Part shown: positions 15,771 through 25,325 of the stretch, piece by piece
Numbering within the stretch: the first letter of the stretch is position 1
Layout of the letters: every line of letters begins with the position of its first letter
Assembly: GCA_910585825.1 (NCBI GenBank)
Contig: CAJUEY010000008.1
Span: 1-64,000, forward strand
DNA: 64,000 bases
From: an uncultured Lachnospiraceae bacterium
GTDB lineage: Bacteria > Bacillota > Clostridia > Lachnospirales > Lachnospiraceae
Reading direction: 5' to 3'
The notes under the pieces: generated by a model
What the model was told of the DNA's origin: nothing
Seen by the model: only the letters and a program-made list of their open reading frames with translations
The model's database searches: none
Program-made: the position numbers and the translations under genes

Positions 15771-17264
15771 CTATATCCACATATTGATATCTAAAATCAA
15801 TGCCGGTCGTCCGTCTTTTAAAATAACTCCACCGCAAAACAGCGGATCTTTCGGAATAAAACTTCCCAAAGGCCTGATGACAGCCTCCTGATATCCCGCT
15901 GGGGCATCTATGACCAATCCGGCACAGCTGCTGCCTTTTTTAACAATGACTGCCTTTTTATTTTCCGTTTCTTTTTCTATTGACGGAATATTCAGTCTTT
16001 TATCTATATAAATCAAAGGAATTCGATTTCCCTCTTCATCCAGAAGATCCGCTTTGGGAATATCTTCTACACTCTGTACATATTTCATATCCAGTACATA
16101 GATCTCTCCATGCACTTCCACGCCAAAAGCCTCAAGGATTATCCCTGGGAAAGGTACTTTTATCCTGTACTTAGAGCCTTTTGAAGGTACAAAAGACGTC
16201 GTCAGTTCTCCACCCAGATCCTCAATGACAAGACGCATCTGCTCCAGATTCCTTTCACAGCCCTCTGTTGTCTGACGACTGATATCTGTTCCATTTCCAT
16301 CGTCATGGAGCCGAATGAGCACCGCATCATTTTCCAAAAGTGCATTGAGATAAATCGAACCTTTGGAGGATTTGCCCTGCCGCCTCCGCACTTCCATAGT
16401 ATCCATTCCATATCGTGCTGTGCATTCCAGCAGACATAAAAGTATTTCTCTGATCAAATCTGCCTGGATACGGTCGATCCGGATATCCAGCCCGCTCATA
16501 TACAGGTCAATTCTTTTGTTTTCAGCGGCTGCCAAAAGGCGGATTCTTTTTCGGAAAGAACGGGTTATCTCCTTCAGGGAAACCAGCCGGAGCTTTGCTG
16601 CAGATTCCTGCAGTTTCGACAAAGCCTGCTTGAAGTATTCCATCTGTTCCAGAAAATCTCTGTTTTGAAGTGCAGATTCTGCGGAATCATAAAACAGCTC
16701 CAACCGGTTCTTCACCATAACCAAATCCCCGATTGGTCCACATAATTCCTTTAAATCCTCCTGTTCCACAAAAACAAAATCCCCGCTATTCTCTTCCTCT
16801 GTTTCCGTAAAATCTGTTTTTTCTTCTTTCGGCGTAAACTGCCTTCTCAAAACTCTCTTCTCCGGCAGCATCTTCACTTCTGAAACTTCCGCTGCCTGTT
16901 TTAATTCCTGGCGGAGCGCCTTATAATCATAAGTTCCTTCCAAAAAGGTTTCTTCAATATTCTTAGTGTAATTTTTTAAAACATCTGTGGATTCTTTCAT
17001 AAGATCCAAAAGCCGGCCTGTAATCAAAATTCTCTCATCTGCTGCTTTGGAAAAAATTTCTTCCATATCTTCTGTCAGCTGGCAGATGCGAAAATATCCC
17101 ATTGTTCCCGCCATACCTTTCATCAGATGCAGAGAATAACAGATTTCCTGTATGCTGCTTTTGTTTTGAGGCTCTCGATCTAAGATCATCATACAGCTGC
17201 AGACATCCTGCAATTGCTCTTTAATTTTTTCAAGAAAAATCCCTGTATAATGCTCTTTCTCCAT
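15771..17264 (-). CDS. cheA: Short CheA-like protein with degenerate kinase domain
   Basis: A 497-residue CheA-related protein, shorter than the usual 650-700 residues. Order: HPt (P1) domain with a conserved phospho-acceptor His46 in SLHLMKGMAGTMGY; no P2 CheY-binding domain; P3 dimerisation helices (~168-235); P4 kinase region (~236-375); P5 CheW-like domain (~375-497). In P4 the N-box Asn is Cys281 and the following His is Tyr285 (LLECTARYG in place of LLRNAIDHG). The G1 motif DDGNG (321-325) is kept, but the glycine-rich G2 lid is gone (EGCERNLEQM, 334-343). It is therefore probably unable to bind ATP normally. It sits where cheA stands in other fla/che operons, followed by cheW, cheC and cheD. 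Confidence 0.85.
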   Translation of the reverse strand: MEKEHYTGIFLEKIKEQLQDVCSCMMILDREPQNKSSIQEICYSLHLMKGMAGTMGYFRICQLTEDMEEIFSKAADERILITGRLLDLMKESTDVLKNYTKNIEETFLEGTYDYKALRQELKQAAEVSEVKMLPEKRVLRRQFTPKEEKTDFTETEEENSGDFVFVEQEDLKELCGPIGDLVMVKNRLELFYDSAESALQNRDFLEQMEYFKQALSKLQESAAKLRLVSLKEITRSFRKRIRLLAAAENKRIDLYMSGLDIRIDRIQADLIREILLCLLECTARYGMDTMEVRRRQGKSSKGSIYLNALLENDAVLIRLHDDGNGTDISRQTTEGCERNLEQMRLVIEDLGGELTTSFVPSKGSKYRIKVPFPGIILEAFGVEVHGEIYVLDMKYVQSVEDIPKADLLDEEGNRIPLIYIDKRLNIPSIEKETENKKAVIVKKGSSCAGLVIDAPAGYQEAVIRPLGSFIPKDPLFCGGVILKDGRPALILDINMWI

Positions 17265-17360
17265 TCTGCTGTATCTCTCCTCATAACGCTTATTATATCA
17301 TATATCTTCTTTGAAATCAAAGACCTTGCATATCAAACTTGCAAAACAACGGAAAGCCGG

Positions 17361-17503
17361 TTTCTGATCACTCCTGGACCGTGCACTGCGCTGCACGGTC
17401 ACAGGCCAGTACAGTACTGGAGCTGGAATCCGGCCTTTTGCCGTAAGGCAACTTTAAATAGGACGGATTCGTTACTGTGAACACCATAGATGTGAACAGT
17501 AAC
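17361..17503. mobile_element. 143-bp MITE-like palindromic element, copy 1
   Basis: A non-coding element in the 322-bp gap between flhG and the cheA-like gene. It is exactly as long as copy 2 (30228-30370) and differs from it at about 10 positions. It is flanked by GAAAGCCGG (17352-17360) and GAAGGCCGG (17504-17512), a 9-bp target duplication with one mismatch. Inside are four potential hairpins: ACCGTGCA/TGCACGGT, CCAGTAC/GTACTGG, GAATCCGGCC/GGACGGATTC with an inner TTGCC/GGCAA, and GTTACTGT/ACAGTAAC. The left terminus TTTCTGATCAC differs at two bases from that of copy 2, and the same 11 bases recur directly after the right-hand duplication. No transposase is encoded. Confidence 0.75.
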
Positions 17504-17586
17504 GAAGGCCGGTTTCTGATCACAAAGCGAATCGTAACGTCTGCTTGGTCTTTGGTCCCTGCGGCAATCGCCCACGAAAAAAACTC

Positions 17587-18468
17587 TTACATTCTCCTTG
17601 ACAGAAAATTAATGATAAGCTGTGCAATTCCTTTATGTATTTTCACTGCTTCATGCTCATGGTTGATATAATTATTGGTTAATATCTGAAATGCACTCGC
17701 CGCTGCAGAATTGGGTTTCTCTAAAGAGACGATCTTCTGGCTGCGAACCGCATTCTCCACTTCCACATCCTGAGGTATCATGCCAAGCAAATCCAGTTCC
17801 CCTTTTAAAAACTGGGTGACTACAGAATCCAATTTGGAAAAAACCGCCTCTCCTTCTTCGATACTGTTTACTTTATTCGCAATCACCTGAATATGCGTCT
17901 TTTCTTTTGAAAATACAGGATTCCGATACACTGCCTTCAACAAAGAATATGCATCTGTCAAAGAACTCGGTTCCGGCGTACTGATCAGTAAAATCTCCGG
18001 ACTGGCCAGTACAAATTCCAAAACACTGTCTGAAATACCTGCTCCTGTGTCGATTATGATGACATCTGCCATATCATTTAATTCTGCCAGACTGTGCACC
18101 AGATACACAATCTGATCTTTGGAAAGATTATTCAATCCGGTAATTCCAAGTCCTCCGGAAATAAATCCGATTTCCATAGGCCCTTTGGTAATAATCTCTC
18201 TCATACTTCTGCCCCGATAAATCAAATCGCTCAGATTATACCGAGGAACTGTTCCAAACATGACTTCCACATTGGCTAATCCCAGATCTGCATCAAGAAT
18301 AATAACCCGTTTGTTCATTCTTCGGAGCCATATTGCCATATTAACTGCTGTATTTGATTTGCCGACACCGCCTTTTCCACTGGTGATCGTGACAACTCTT
18401 GCGCTTTTCGGCGACGCTTCCCTGCTTTTTTGCTTAATCACATTTCTAAGCTGTTCTGCCTGATCCAT
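17587..18468 (-). CDS. flhG: Flagellar number regulator FlhG (MinD/ParA family ATPase)
   Basis: A 293-residue MinD-type ATPase (YlxH/FlhG). The N-terminus carries the DQAEQLR motif known to activate the FlhF GTPase; the deviant Walker A is GKGGVGKS at 31-38; ILDADLGLANVEVMFG and VIIIDTGAGIS are the later nucleotide-binding motifs. The C-terminal ~20 residues are amphipathic and could act as the membrane-targeting helix. With FlhF it sets the number and place of flagella. It starts three bases after flhF ends. Confidence 0.93.
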   Translation of the reverse strand: MDQAEQLRNVIKQKSREASPKSARVVTITSGKGGVGKSNTAVNMAIWLRRMNKRVIILDADLGLANVEVMFGTVPRYNLSDLIYRGRSMREIITKGPMEIGFISGGLGITGLNNLSKDQIVYLVHSLAELNDMADVIIIDTGAGISDSVLEFVLASPEILLISTPEPSSLTDAYSLLKAVYRNPVFSKEKTHIQVIANKVNSIEEGEAVFSKLDSVVTQFLKGELDLLGMIPQDVEVENAVRSQKIVSLEKPNSAAASAFQILTNNYINHEHEAVKIHKGIAQLIINFLSRRM

Positions 18469-18471
18469 AGG

Positions 18472-19770
18472 CTAAGTTCCTCCCAGCAACCGTTTGACTA
18501 TTTTTTGAGAATGGAATAGTTCAATGTCATCCGGTACATTTTGTCCATTCGTAATGTACGAAACCTCTGCTCCTGAATACAATTTGATATTCAGGATATT
18601 TCCATAGGTTGTCGTCTCATCCAGTTTTGTAAAGATGATTTTATAATCTGAAATTTCTTTGTATACATCCACTATTTCCATTAAGTCTTTGTACTTTGTC
18701 GTAGCGCTTAGTACCAGATAGACTTCACTGTCATAGCGTGGATCCACACTCCGAATCAGATTCTGAATATCGTCTTTCTGTCCCCGATTCTTGTGGGAAA
18801 ATCCTGCTGTATCCACTAAAATCACATCATAATTTTCCAACTGTTCAATTCCGTTATTTAATTCTTCTGCCGAATAGATAATAACCAAAGGCGTATCCAA
18901 TATATTTGCATAGATACGCAGCTGTTCCGCCGCAGCAATCCGATAGGTATCCGCTGTCAAAAAAGCAACTCTCTTTCCCTGATCCACCTTCAATTTAGAT
19001 GCAATTTTAGCCACTGTCGTTGTTTTTCCTACACCGGTAGGGCCTACAAAGAAAACCACTTTCGGTTTTTTCCCTGTCAGGCCAATCCCTGTAGGCTGCC
19101 CGAATTTCAGTATGATCTTCTGATATACATTGGAAAGAATATAATCTACACTGTTTCCATTCCAATTTACTTTTTCCAGTTCATCCATAACCTGATTCAC
19201 GTATTTTTCATTGACTTCATTGGAAATCAATGTTTCATAGAGCACTTTTATAAAAGAAAGATTTTCATTTTTTTTGGTTTCAGGCTTTGGCGGTTCTTTT
19301 TCCTCCGTTTCTTTTTTCCCATTCGCCGCCAGCTGTTTTTCCAATATACTCTGAAGATTTTCCAGTTTTTCTTCAATCCTCTGATCTGCTTCGTCTTCTT
19401 TTTTCAAAAGGCTGGCATTTCGTTTCAAAAATTCAATCGCGCTTTGCTCTGCTTTGTTTTGGTCTATAGCGGCAGATGCTGCAGGCGCCGTTACAGCAGG
19501 AATCGAAATCGGTTCATCTGCTGCCATATTGATCGTTTCATGTGTTTTCTGCATATTCTGCATATTTTTAAGGGCCATTCCCGTATCAGCTCTGCTTTCT
19601 TTTTCTTCTATAGCTGCTGTTATTTCAAATGTAGACTGCTTAAAAGACTTAAACAATCCCTTCGGCGTGATTTCTTTGACATTCATTACAACTGCCTCTT
19701 CGCCAAGTTCTGCTTTTGCCTTTTCAATTGCCTCTTCTTTTGTTTTTCCCTGAAACTTTTTAATTGTCAT
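18472..19770 (-). CDS. flhF: Flagellar biosynthesis GTPase FlhF
   Basis: A 432-residue SRP-type GTPase. The B domain (residues 1-160) begins with MTIKKFQGKTKEEAIEKAK and has a low-complexity linker; the N and G domains follow, with G1 GPTGVGKT at 243-250, FLTADTYRIAAAEQLR, the G3 region VILVDTAG and FTKLDETTTYGN near the end. It recruits early flagellar components to the membrane and is stimulated by FlhG. The ATG overlaps the flhA stop by one base. Confidence 0.96.
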   Translation of the reverse strand: MTIKKFQGKTKEEAIEKAKAELGEEAVVMNVKEITPKGLFKSFKQSTFEITAAIEEKESRADTGMALKNMQNMQKTHETINMAADEPISIPAVTAPAASAAIDQNKAEQSAIEFLKRNASLLKKEDEADQRIEEKLENLQSILEKQLAANGKKETEEKEPPKPETKKNENLSFIKVLYETLISNEVNEKYVNQVMDELEKVNWNGNSVDYILSNVYQKIILKFGQPTGIGLTGKKPKVVFFVGPTGVGKTTTVAKIASKLKVDQGKRVAFLTADTYRIAAAEQLRIYANILDTPLVIIYSAEELNNGIEQLENYDVILVDTAGFSHKNRGQKDDIQNLIRSVDPRYDSEVYLVLSATTKYKDLMEIVDVYKEISDYKIIFTKLDETTTYGNILNIKLYSGAEVSYITNGQNVPDDIELFHSQKIVKRLLGGT

Positions 19771-21803
19771 TATCCTGTCACCATCCCAACTGACTGTAAT
19801 TCAACATTGGATTCTACTTCATTGTATGATATTACGATCAAATCTCTGAAATAATCCGATGTAAGCTTTTTAAAATACATCCGTACGATCGGAGATGTTA
19901 TTATAATGGCATTTTTGCCCAGATTCTCAAGTTTCGCTACCTCTGTCTCAACAGATGCAACAATGGCTTTTGTGCGTTCCGGATCCAATGTCAGATATGC
20001 GCCCTGCTCTGTCTGTTTGATCGAGGACATAATATCCTGTTCTGTCTTCGGGTCCAGTGTAATTACACTGGTCACTTCATTCGGCGCAAAATATTTGCCT
20101 GAAATTGCACGCTTTAAGCTTTGTCTGACATATTCTGTTAAAACATCTGTATCTCTGGTAGTAGCTGCATGATCTGCCAGCGTTTCAAATATAGTAAGCA
20201 GATCCCGAATAGAAATACCTTCTCTTAAGAGATTCTGCAATACCTTCTGGATTTCTCCAAGCCCCAAAAGCTTTGGCACCAGTTCGTCCACCAGCACCGG
20301 ATTGCTCTCTTTTAAATTGTTGACCAGATTCTGTACGTCCTGTCTTGTCAGAAGCTCGTCGATGTGCATCCTTACTACTTCTGTCAGATGCGTTGCAATG
20401 ATAGACGGCGGATCTACTACCGTATAGCCCAGGCTCTCCGCCCGTTCTCTCTGTCCCTCTGTAATCCAAATTGCCGGAAGGTGGAAGGAAGGTTCAAAGG
20501 TAGGTATACCTGTAATTTCTTCCTCTACATATCCCGGATTCATTGCCATATAATGGTCAAAAAGAATTTCCCCTTCTGTGATCTGTATGCCTTTAATCTT
20601 AATAATATACTGATTCGGATTCAGCTGGATATTATCCCGAAGACGGATAATCGGCACGACCGTTCCCAGTTCCAGCGCAATCTGACGCCGGATCATAACT
20701 ACGCGGTCTAACAGATCGCCTCCCTGATTCACATCAGCCAAAGGAATAATGCCATAGCCAAATTCCAGCTCGATAGGATCTACCTGCAGCAGAGATACCA
20801 CATTCTCCGGCCTTCGGATCTCTTCCGCCTCTGTCTCTTCCATAGTGGCCTCTTCCTCGATCTGTTCAATTCCAATACTTTTCGATATGCTTTTTCCCGC
20901 CAGTATAAATGCCGTGCCAAGCCCCATAAACAAATACCATTTAAAAGGCGTGGTCAATCCCAGGAAACACATGGTAGCTCCAACAATATAAAGCACCTTC
21001 GGCACGCCAAAGAGCTGTCTTACCAGAACAGAACCAAAATCCGCCTCATTGGAAGCTTTGGTAACAAGTATACCGGTAGCAAGAGAAATTAACAGCGAAG
21101 GAATCTGACTGCAGAGTCCGTCGCCGATAGTAAGTAAACCGTACTCCTGAATTGCATCAGAAAACTCCAGTCCCTGGCGCATCATACCCATGGCAGTTCC
21201 ACCAACCAGATTGATAAATGTGATGATCAAACCTGCGGTTGCATCTCCCTTTACATACTTAGTTGCACCATCCATATTACCGAAAAATCCGGACTCTGCC
21301 TGAATCTTATCACGACGGTCCCTGGCTTCTTTTTCTGTAATTGTTCCTGTATTCAAATCTGCATCAATCGCCATCTGTTTACCGGGCATTGCATCCAGAG
21401 TAAATCTAGCCGTTACTTCTGCCACACGCTCAGAACCTTTATTGATTACAACAAACTGAATAATAATCAAAACAATAAATACAATTACACCGATAATCAA
21501 ATCGCCGCCGCCCACGAACGATCCAAATGTCTCTACTACGTTTCCCGGATCACCGGTAGTTAAAATCAAACGGGTAGACGATACATTCAATGAAATTCTA
21601 AATATTGTAGTAAACAGCAATAATGTCGGGAAAAACGACATATCCAGTACTTCCTGCGCAAACAATGCATTAAACATAACAATCAGCGCAAGGGAAATAT
21701 TAACTGCCAGCATGGCATCCAATAATGCAGAAGGAATCGGCACAATGAAAAAAATTACTGCTGCAAGCAAGTATAAAGCAACACCGACATCCGCCTTTTT
21801 CAT
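19770..21803 (-). CDS. flhA: Flagellar export gate protein FlhA
   Basis: A 677-residue export gate component. About eight transmembrane segments lie in residues 1-320, including the FHIPEP cytoplasmic loop equivalent (ERVAEVTARFTLDAMPGKQMAIDADLN, shown in pieces in the sequence between residues ~140-170). A cytoplasmic domain of ~350 residues follows, with LADVNQGGDLLDRVVMIRRQ and the VVDPPSIIATHLTE region. Length is normal. It forms the nonameric ring that receives export substrates and uses the proton motive force. Located between flhB and flhF. Confidence 0.97.
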   Translation of the reverse strand: MKKADVGVALYLLAAVIFFIVPIPSALLDAMLAVNISLALIVMFNALFAQEVLDMSFFPTLLLFTTIFRISLNVSSTRLILTTGDPGNVVETFGSFVGGGDLIIGVIVFIVLIIIQFVVINKGSERVAEVTARFTLDAMPGKQMAIDADLNTGTITEKEARDRRDKIQAESGFFGNMDGATKYVKGDATAGLIITFINLVGGTAMGMMRQGLEFSDAIQEYGLLTIGDGLCSQIPSLLISLATGILVTKASNEADFGSVLVRQLFGVPKVLYIVGATMCFLGLTTPFKWYLFMGLGTAFILAGKSISKSIGIEQIEEEATMEETEAEEIRRPENVVSLLQVDPIELEFGYGIIPLADVNQGGDLLDRVVMIRRQIALELGTVVPIIRLRDNIQLNPNQYIIKIKGIQITEGEILFDHYMAMNPGYVEEEITGIPTFEPSFHLPAIWITEGQRERAESLGYTVVDPPSIIATHLTEVVRMHIDELLTRQDVQNLVNNLKESNPVLVDELVPKLLGLGEIQKVLQNLLREGISIRDLLTIFETLADHAATTRDTDVLTEYVRQSLKRAISGKYFAPNEVTSVITLDPKTEQDIMSSIKQTEQGAYLTLDPERTKAIVASVETEVAKLENLGKNAIIITSPIVRMYFKKLTSDYFRDLIVISYNEVESNVELQSVGMVTG

Positions 21804-21814
21804 CTTGTATCCTC

Positions 21815-22942
21815 CTAGTTATTCTTAAGATTATATACCATCGCCAAAACTTCTGCTACTGCCTGATAAAGCTCCGGCGGAATTTCCTCTCCAATGTCCA
21901 CATTAGCATAAAGCATACGGGCAAGGGGCTTATTTTCCACAATTTCAATCTGATTCTCTTTTGCCACCTCACGAATCTTAAGAGCCAGATAATCCTCACC
22001 CTTTGCAAGAACTATCGGCGCTTTTGACTCATTGGAATCATATTTCAATGCCACAGAAAGATGTGTCGGGTTTGTAATGATAACGTCGGCTTTTGGAACA
22101 TCCTGCATCATCCTTCGTCTGGAGGCCTCCTGCATCTTCTGACGCTGTTTGCTCTTTACCTCCGGACTTCCCTCCGTATTCTTATACTCATCCTTTACTT
22201 CCTGTTTCGTCATTTTCATATCTTCATGAAATTTATGCTTTTGATAAATCAGATCCACAATACCGACAATCACATAGACCAATGAAATTTTTAAGCCGGT
22301 ATCTACAATCACCTGACCGCACAATATAATAGCCTGCGTCAGGGGTATATCATATAAAACAAATAGCTGATCATCATTTTTTTTGATAGACGTGTATGCC
22401 ACATAAGCGATAACGCACAATTTTACAATGGATTTTACCAGTTCAAATAAAGAATCTTTAGAAAAAATACGCTTAAATCCATTGATGGGATTAAATTTAT
22501 CAAATTTCGGTTTCATCGGCTTGGTTGTTACCTTCCAGCCAATCTGAATAACACTAACCAATACGCATATCACAAGCCCTAACAAAAAAAACGGCGCTAC
22601 AAGCTTGAACATTTCCAAAATAACAGGTCTTAAGAAAAGAGACACTCCATGCCCATTGACATCTTTTGCATTGTTGCTGATAAATTCCGGTATTCTCGTA
22701 TAAGTATAACGGAAAACATTTAAAAATCCGTTGTAAATATTTCCGATAAATATTTTCAGCAGCAAGAACAAAACAATCAGATCAAAGGCACTGTTTAATT
22801 CTTTGCTTTTGGAAACTTTTCCCTCTTTTCTGGCATCATCTAATTTCTTCGATGTGGGTTCTTCTGTTTTTTCTCCTCCCGGACCATCTTTGGCAAACCA
22901 CTGAAGATGATAGGGAATCATCCGATTATTCCATTCTGTCAA
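21815..22942 (-). CDS. flhB: Flagellar export switch protein FlhB
   Basis: A 375-residue FlhB. Four transmembrane segments (within residues ~50-235) precede the cytoplasmic domain with the autocleavage motif NPTH at 291-294, followed by ALKYDSNESKAPIVLAKG and IPPELYQAVAEVLA. Cleavage between Asn and Pro switches the export apparatus from rod/hook to filament substrates, working with FliK. The start overlaps the fliR stop by 4 bp. A separate small protein at 4864-5151 repeats only the C-terminal part. Confidence 0.97.
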   Translation of the reverse strand: MTEWNNRMIPYHLQWFAKDGPGGEKTEEPTSKKLDDARKEGKVSKSKELNSAFDLIVLFLLLKIFIGNIYNGFLNVFRYTYTRIPEFISNNAKDVNGHGVSLFLRPVILEMFKLVAPFFLLGLVICVLVSVIQIGWKVTTKPMKPKFDKFNPINGFKRIFSKDSLFELVKSIVKLCVIAYVAYTSIKKNDDQLFVLYDIPLTQAIILCGQVIVDTGLKISLVYVIVGIVDLIYQKHKFHEDMKMTKQEVKDEYKNTEGSPEVKSKQRQKMQEASRRRMMQDVPKADVIITNPTHLSVALKYDSNESKAPIVLAKGEDYLALKIREVAKENQIEIVENKPLARMLYANVDIGEEIPPELYQAVAEVLAMVYNLKNN

Positions 22943-23724
22943 CTTTCATACATCCCTTTTATCATAGATACCATAGTCCGTTTCATTTCATCAAAGATAA
23001 AATCTGAAACATTGATAAACAAGCCGATGGTTATAAACATAATCACCAATCCCACCAGCACTTTCAACTGCATACCTACTGCAAACATATTCATCTGAGG
23101 TGATACTTTTGCCATAACTCCCAGAATGCAGTTCAAAATCATAATACAGGCAAATACCGGAAGAATACATCGAAAAGCAATGACAAACAAATTCACCGCA
23201 TATGTAATCATCCCCTGCAAGAGACGATCCCATTGAAACACCTGTCCGTTTACCGGAATCAACTGATAAGAATCTGCAATCGCATGTAATATATAATGAT
23301 GCATATTCGTTGCAATCAAAAGCAGCATAACCAAATAACTGTAGAAATTACCTGTAACACTGGCCTGCGTACGCATCTGAGGATTGTACTCCGTAGCCAT
23401 GGAAAAACCAATATTCATGTCGATTAAATTTCCTGCTAATAAAATAATGGAATTACAAATGTTTGCTGCAAATCCAATGAGCAATCCTGTAATTCCCTCT
23501 TTTACGACGATGATGGAATATCCCAAAATCCCTGTATAACCCAGCTCCGTTTGAGGAACTATCTGACATAATAACAGAGAGAGAAAAACAGACAATCCAA
23601 TTTTAACCCTCCCCGGCGTATTCTGCATCCCATAAAAAGGCGCAATATAAATAAAACAGGATATTCGTACTAAAATCAACAAAAAATATTCAAATGTTAA
23701 TAAGGAAAAGCTATAATTTACCAT
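22939..23724 (-). CDS. fliR: Flagellar export protein FliR
   Basis: A 261-residue integral membrane protein with about six hydrophobic segments and the family landmarks RISCFIYIAPFYGMQNTPGRVKIGLS, GFAANICNSIILLAGNLIDMNIGFSMA (both shortened here by reading across) and a C-terminal cytoplasmic stub. FliR assembles with FliP and FliQ into the helical export gate core. ATG start; gap of 8 bp to fliQ and 4-bp overlap with flhB. Confidence 0.95.
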   Translation of the reverse strand: MVNYSFSLLTFEYFLLILVRISCFIYIAPFYGMQNTPGRVKIGLSVFLSLLLCQIVPQTELGYTGILGYSIIVVKEGITGLLIGFAANICNSIILLAGNLIDMNIGFSMATEYNPQMRTQASVTGNFYSYLVMLLLIATNMHHYILHAIADSYQLIPVNGQVFQWDRLLQGMITYAVNLFVIAFRCILPVFACIMILNCILGVMAKVSPQMNMFAVGMQLKVLVGLVIMFITIGLFINVSDFIFDEMKRTMVSMIKGMYES

Positions 23725-23732
23725 AATATAAC

Positions 23733-24005
23733 CTAGCTTAAGTAAATGCTAAAGTCTGTCCACAGGCGCGTCATAAAATTGGATAAAACATCCATCATCC
23801 AAGGACCAAAAAGCATAATTCCCAGAAAAACTGCTACGATTTTGGGAACAAATGTAAGCGTTTGTTCCTGAATAGAAGTCACCGTCTGAAAAATACTGAT
23901 CGTCAAACCAACAATCAGGGATATCAACAGCAAGGGTGCCGCGGTTATAACAATCGTATATATAGCTTCTTTTGCAATAGTGATAATATCTCCCTGTGTA
24001 ATCAT
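23733..24005 (-). CDS. fliQ: Flagellar export protein FliQ
   Basis: A 90-residue protein with two transmembrane helices (~15-40 and ~52-75), the normal FliQ size, with the conserved PLLLISLIVGLTISIFQTVTSIQEQTL turn region between them (partly quoted from the family pattern LIVGLxISIFQ). It forms the middle layer of the FliPQR export gate. It lies between fliP and fliR. Confidence 0.95.
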   Translation of the reverse strand: MITQGDIITIAKEAIYTIVITAAPLLLISLIVGLTISIFQTVTSIQEQTLTFVPKIVAVFLGIMLFGPWMMDVLSNFMTRLWTDFSIYLS

Positions 24006-24036
24006 AGCTACCTCCGTTTCAAACGCAGTTCTCTAT

Positions 24037-24930
24037 TTAATAAAACGTCTTAACAAGACTTCCTATTACCAGATTCCAACCATCTGCCAGAATAAATAAC
24101 AATATTTTAAAAGGCAGCGATATTGTCGTAGGCGGCAGCATCATCATACCCATAGACATAAGTACAGAGGCTACTACCATATCAATAACAATAAAAGGAA
24201 TGTATAACATAAATCCTATGATAAATGCCGTCCGAAGTTCACTGATCACAAAACTTGGAATCAAAATGGAAAAAGGAACTTCGTCATAGTTTTCATATGT
24301 CTCTCCTGAAATTTCAATAAATAAATCAATATCTTTTGTCTGCACCTGGCCATTCATAAATGCCCTTAATGGCTGGCTGCCGATTTCAATTGCTTCTTCC
24401 TGAGTAATCTCGCCTGCATCAAAAGGTTTGATTGCATTTTCATTAATATCAGTGAATACCGGCTGCATAATAAAAAGTGTCAAAAACAATGCAAGTCCAA
24501 TCAGAATCTGATTCGGCGGCGAACTCTGTGTTCCAATCGCAGTCCTTAAGAAATGCAATACAATAATAATTCTCGTAAAGGACGTCAGCAGTATTAAAAG
24601 CGCCGGCGCCAGGGAAATAATCGTAAGTATCAACAAAATCCGAATGGAACCGGATATTGTTCCCTCTTCATTATTGTATGCAAAAGAAATTCCATTTGTA
24701 CTGTCAGAAGTAGCTCCGCCTGCAGCCTGCCCCCTTCGGTCAACAGGATCTTCAACATCCGGGATATTATCTCCGGAAGGTGCCTCAATCCCATCCGTAT
24801 CCGTCAGAGGCGGATTCGTCAGATCAGTTGCATAAACCGTCCACCCTTTTGCAGACAGCACAGTCAATACTACAACAAAAATTGCAAAAACCACAGACAA
24901 TTTACAATATAATTTTTTAAATCTACTCAT
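24037..24930 (-). CDS. fliP: Flagellar export protein FliP
   Basis: A 297-residue FliP. A signal peptide (~residues 10-35) precedes an unusually long extracytoplasmic linker rich in Asp, Pro and Gly (36-80), then the conserved body: LTSFTRIIIVLHFLRTAIG, QTPPNQILIGLALFLTLF-like segment (here QSSPPNQILIGLALFLT), the periplasmic loop, FVISELRTAFIIGF and the C-terminal helices with GMMMLPPTTISLPFKILLF. It forms the outer core of the export gate with FliQ and FliR. Confidence 0.95.
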   Translation of the reverse strand: MSRFKKLYCKLSVVFAIFVVVLTVLSAKGWTVYATDLTNPPLTDTDGIEAPSGDNIPDVEDPVDRRGQAAGGATSDSTNGISFAYNNEEGTISGSIRILLILTIISLAPALLILLTSFTRIIIVLHFLRTAIGTQSSPPNQILIGLALFLTLFIMQPVFTDINENAIKPFDAGEITQEEAIEIGSQPLRAFMNGQVQTKDIDLFIEISGETYENYDEVPFSILIPSFVISELRTAFIIGFMLYIPFIVIDMVVASVLMSMGMMMLPPTTISLPFKILLFILADGWNLVIGSLVKTFY

Positions 24931-24943
24931 AATCTATTCCAGT

Positions 24944-25324
24944 CTACTTCTTCGGCATATGATTTTTAACTTTGTCCAGTATTTCTTTAAAACCATCGGC
25001 AGCAGTTCCTGCCTCAAAAGCTTTCTCCGGCAGCGCTTCCAACTGATCTTCCGTTAGTTTTGTAAGCAGACATACTTCATCTTTACCGATTGCTATGACC
25101 AGATACTCATCTCCTGCCTGTACAATCTGTATATATTTGTTTGCTGTAATTTTTAACGTTTCAATAATTTTTAAATTTCTGTTAAAACTGTGTCCTTTCT
25201 GATATCCTGCAATCCATCGAGTCGTCAGATACGTCGCTGCAAGAACAAAAAGGAAAATCACAAATACACTGACCAGCTGCAGAAAATTAGATAAAGAAGA
25301 AGTCTGCACTGCCACAATATACAT
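24944..25324 (-). CDS. fliO: Flagellar biosynthesis protein FliO/FliZ
   Basis: A 126-residue protein with one transmembrane helix (~16-36) followed by a cytoplasmic domain with the family pattern NRNLKIIETLKITANKYIQIVQAGDEYLVIAI. FliO assists assembly of the FliP ring. Size and position between cheY and fliP are the standard arrangement of Gram-positive fla/che operons. It starts one base after the cheY region ends. Confidence 0.85.
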   Translation of the reverse strand: MYIVAVQTSSLSNFLQLVSVFVIFLFVLAATYLTTRWIAGYQKGHSFNRNLKIIETLKITANKYIQIVQAGDEYLVIAIGKDEVCLLTKLTEDQLEALPEKAFEAGTAADGFKEILDKVKNHMPKK

Positions 25325-25325
25325 A

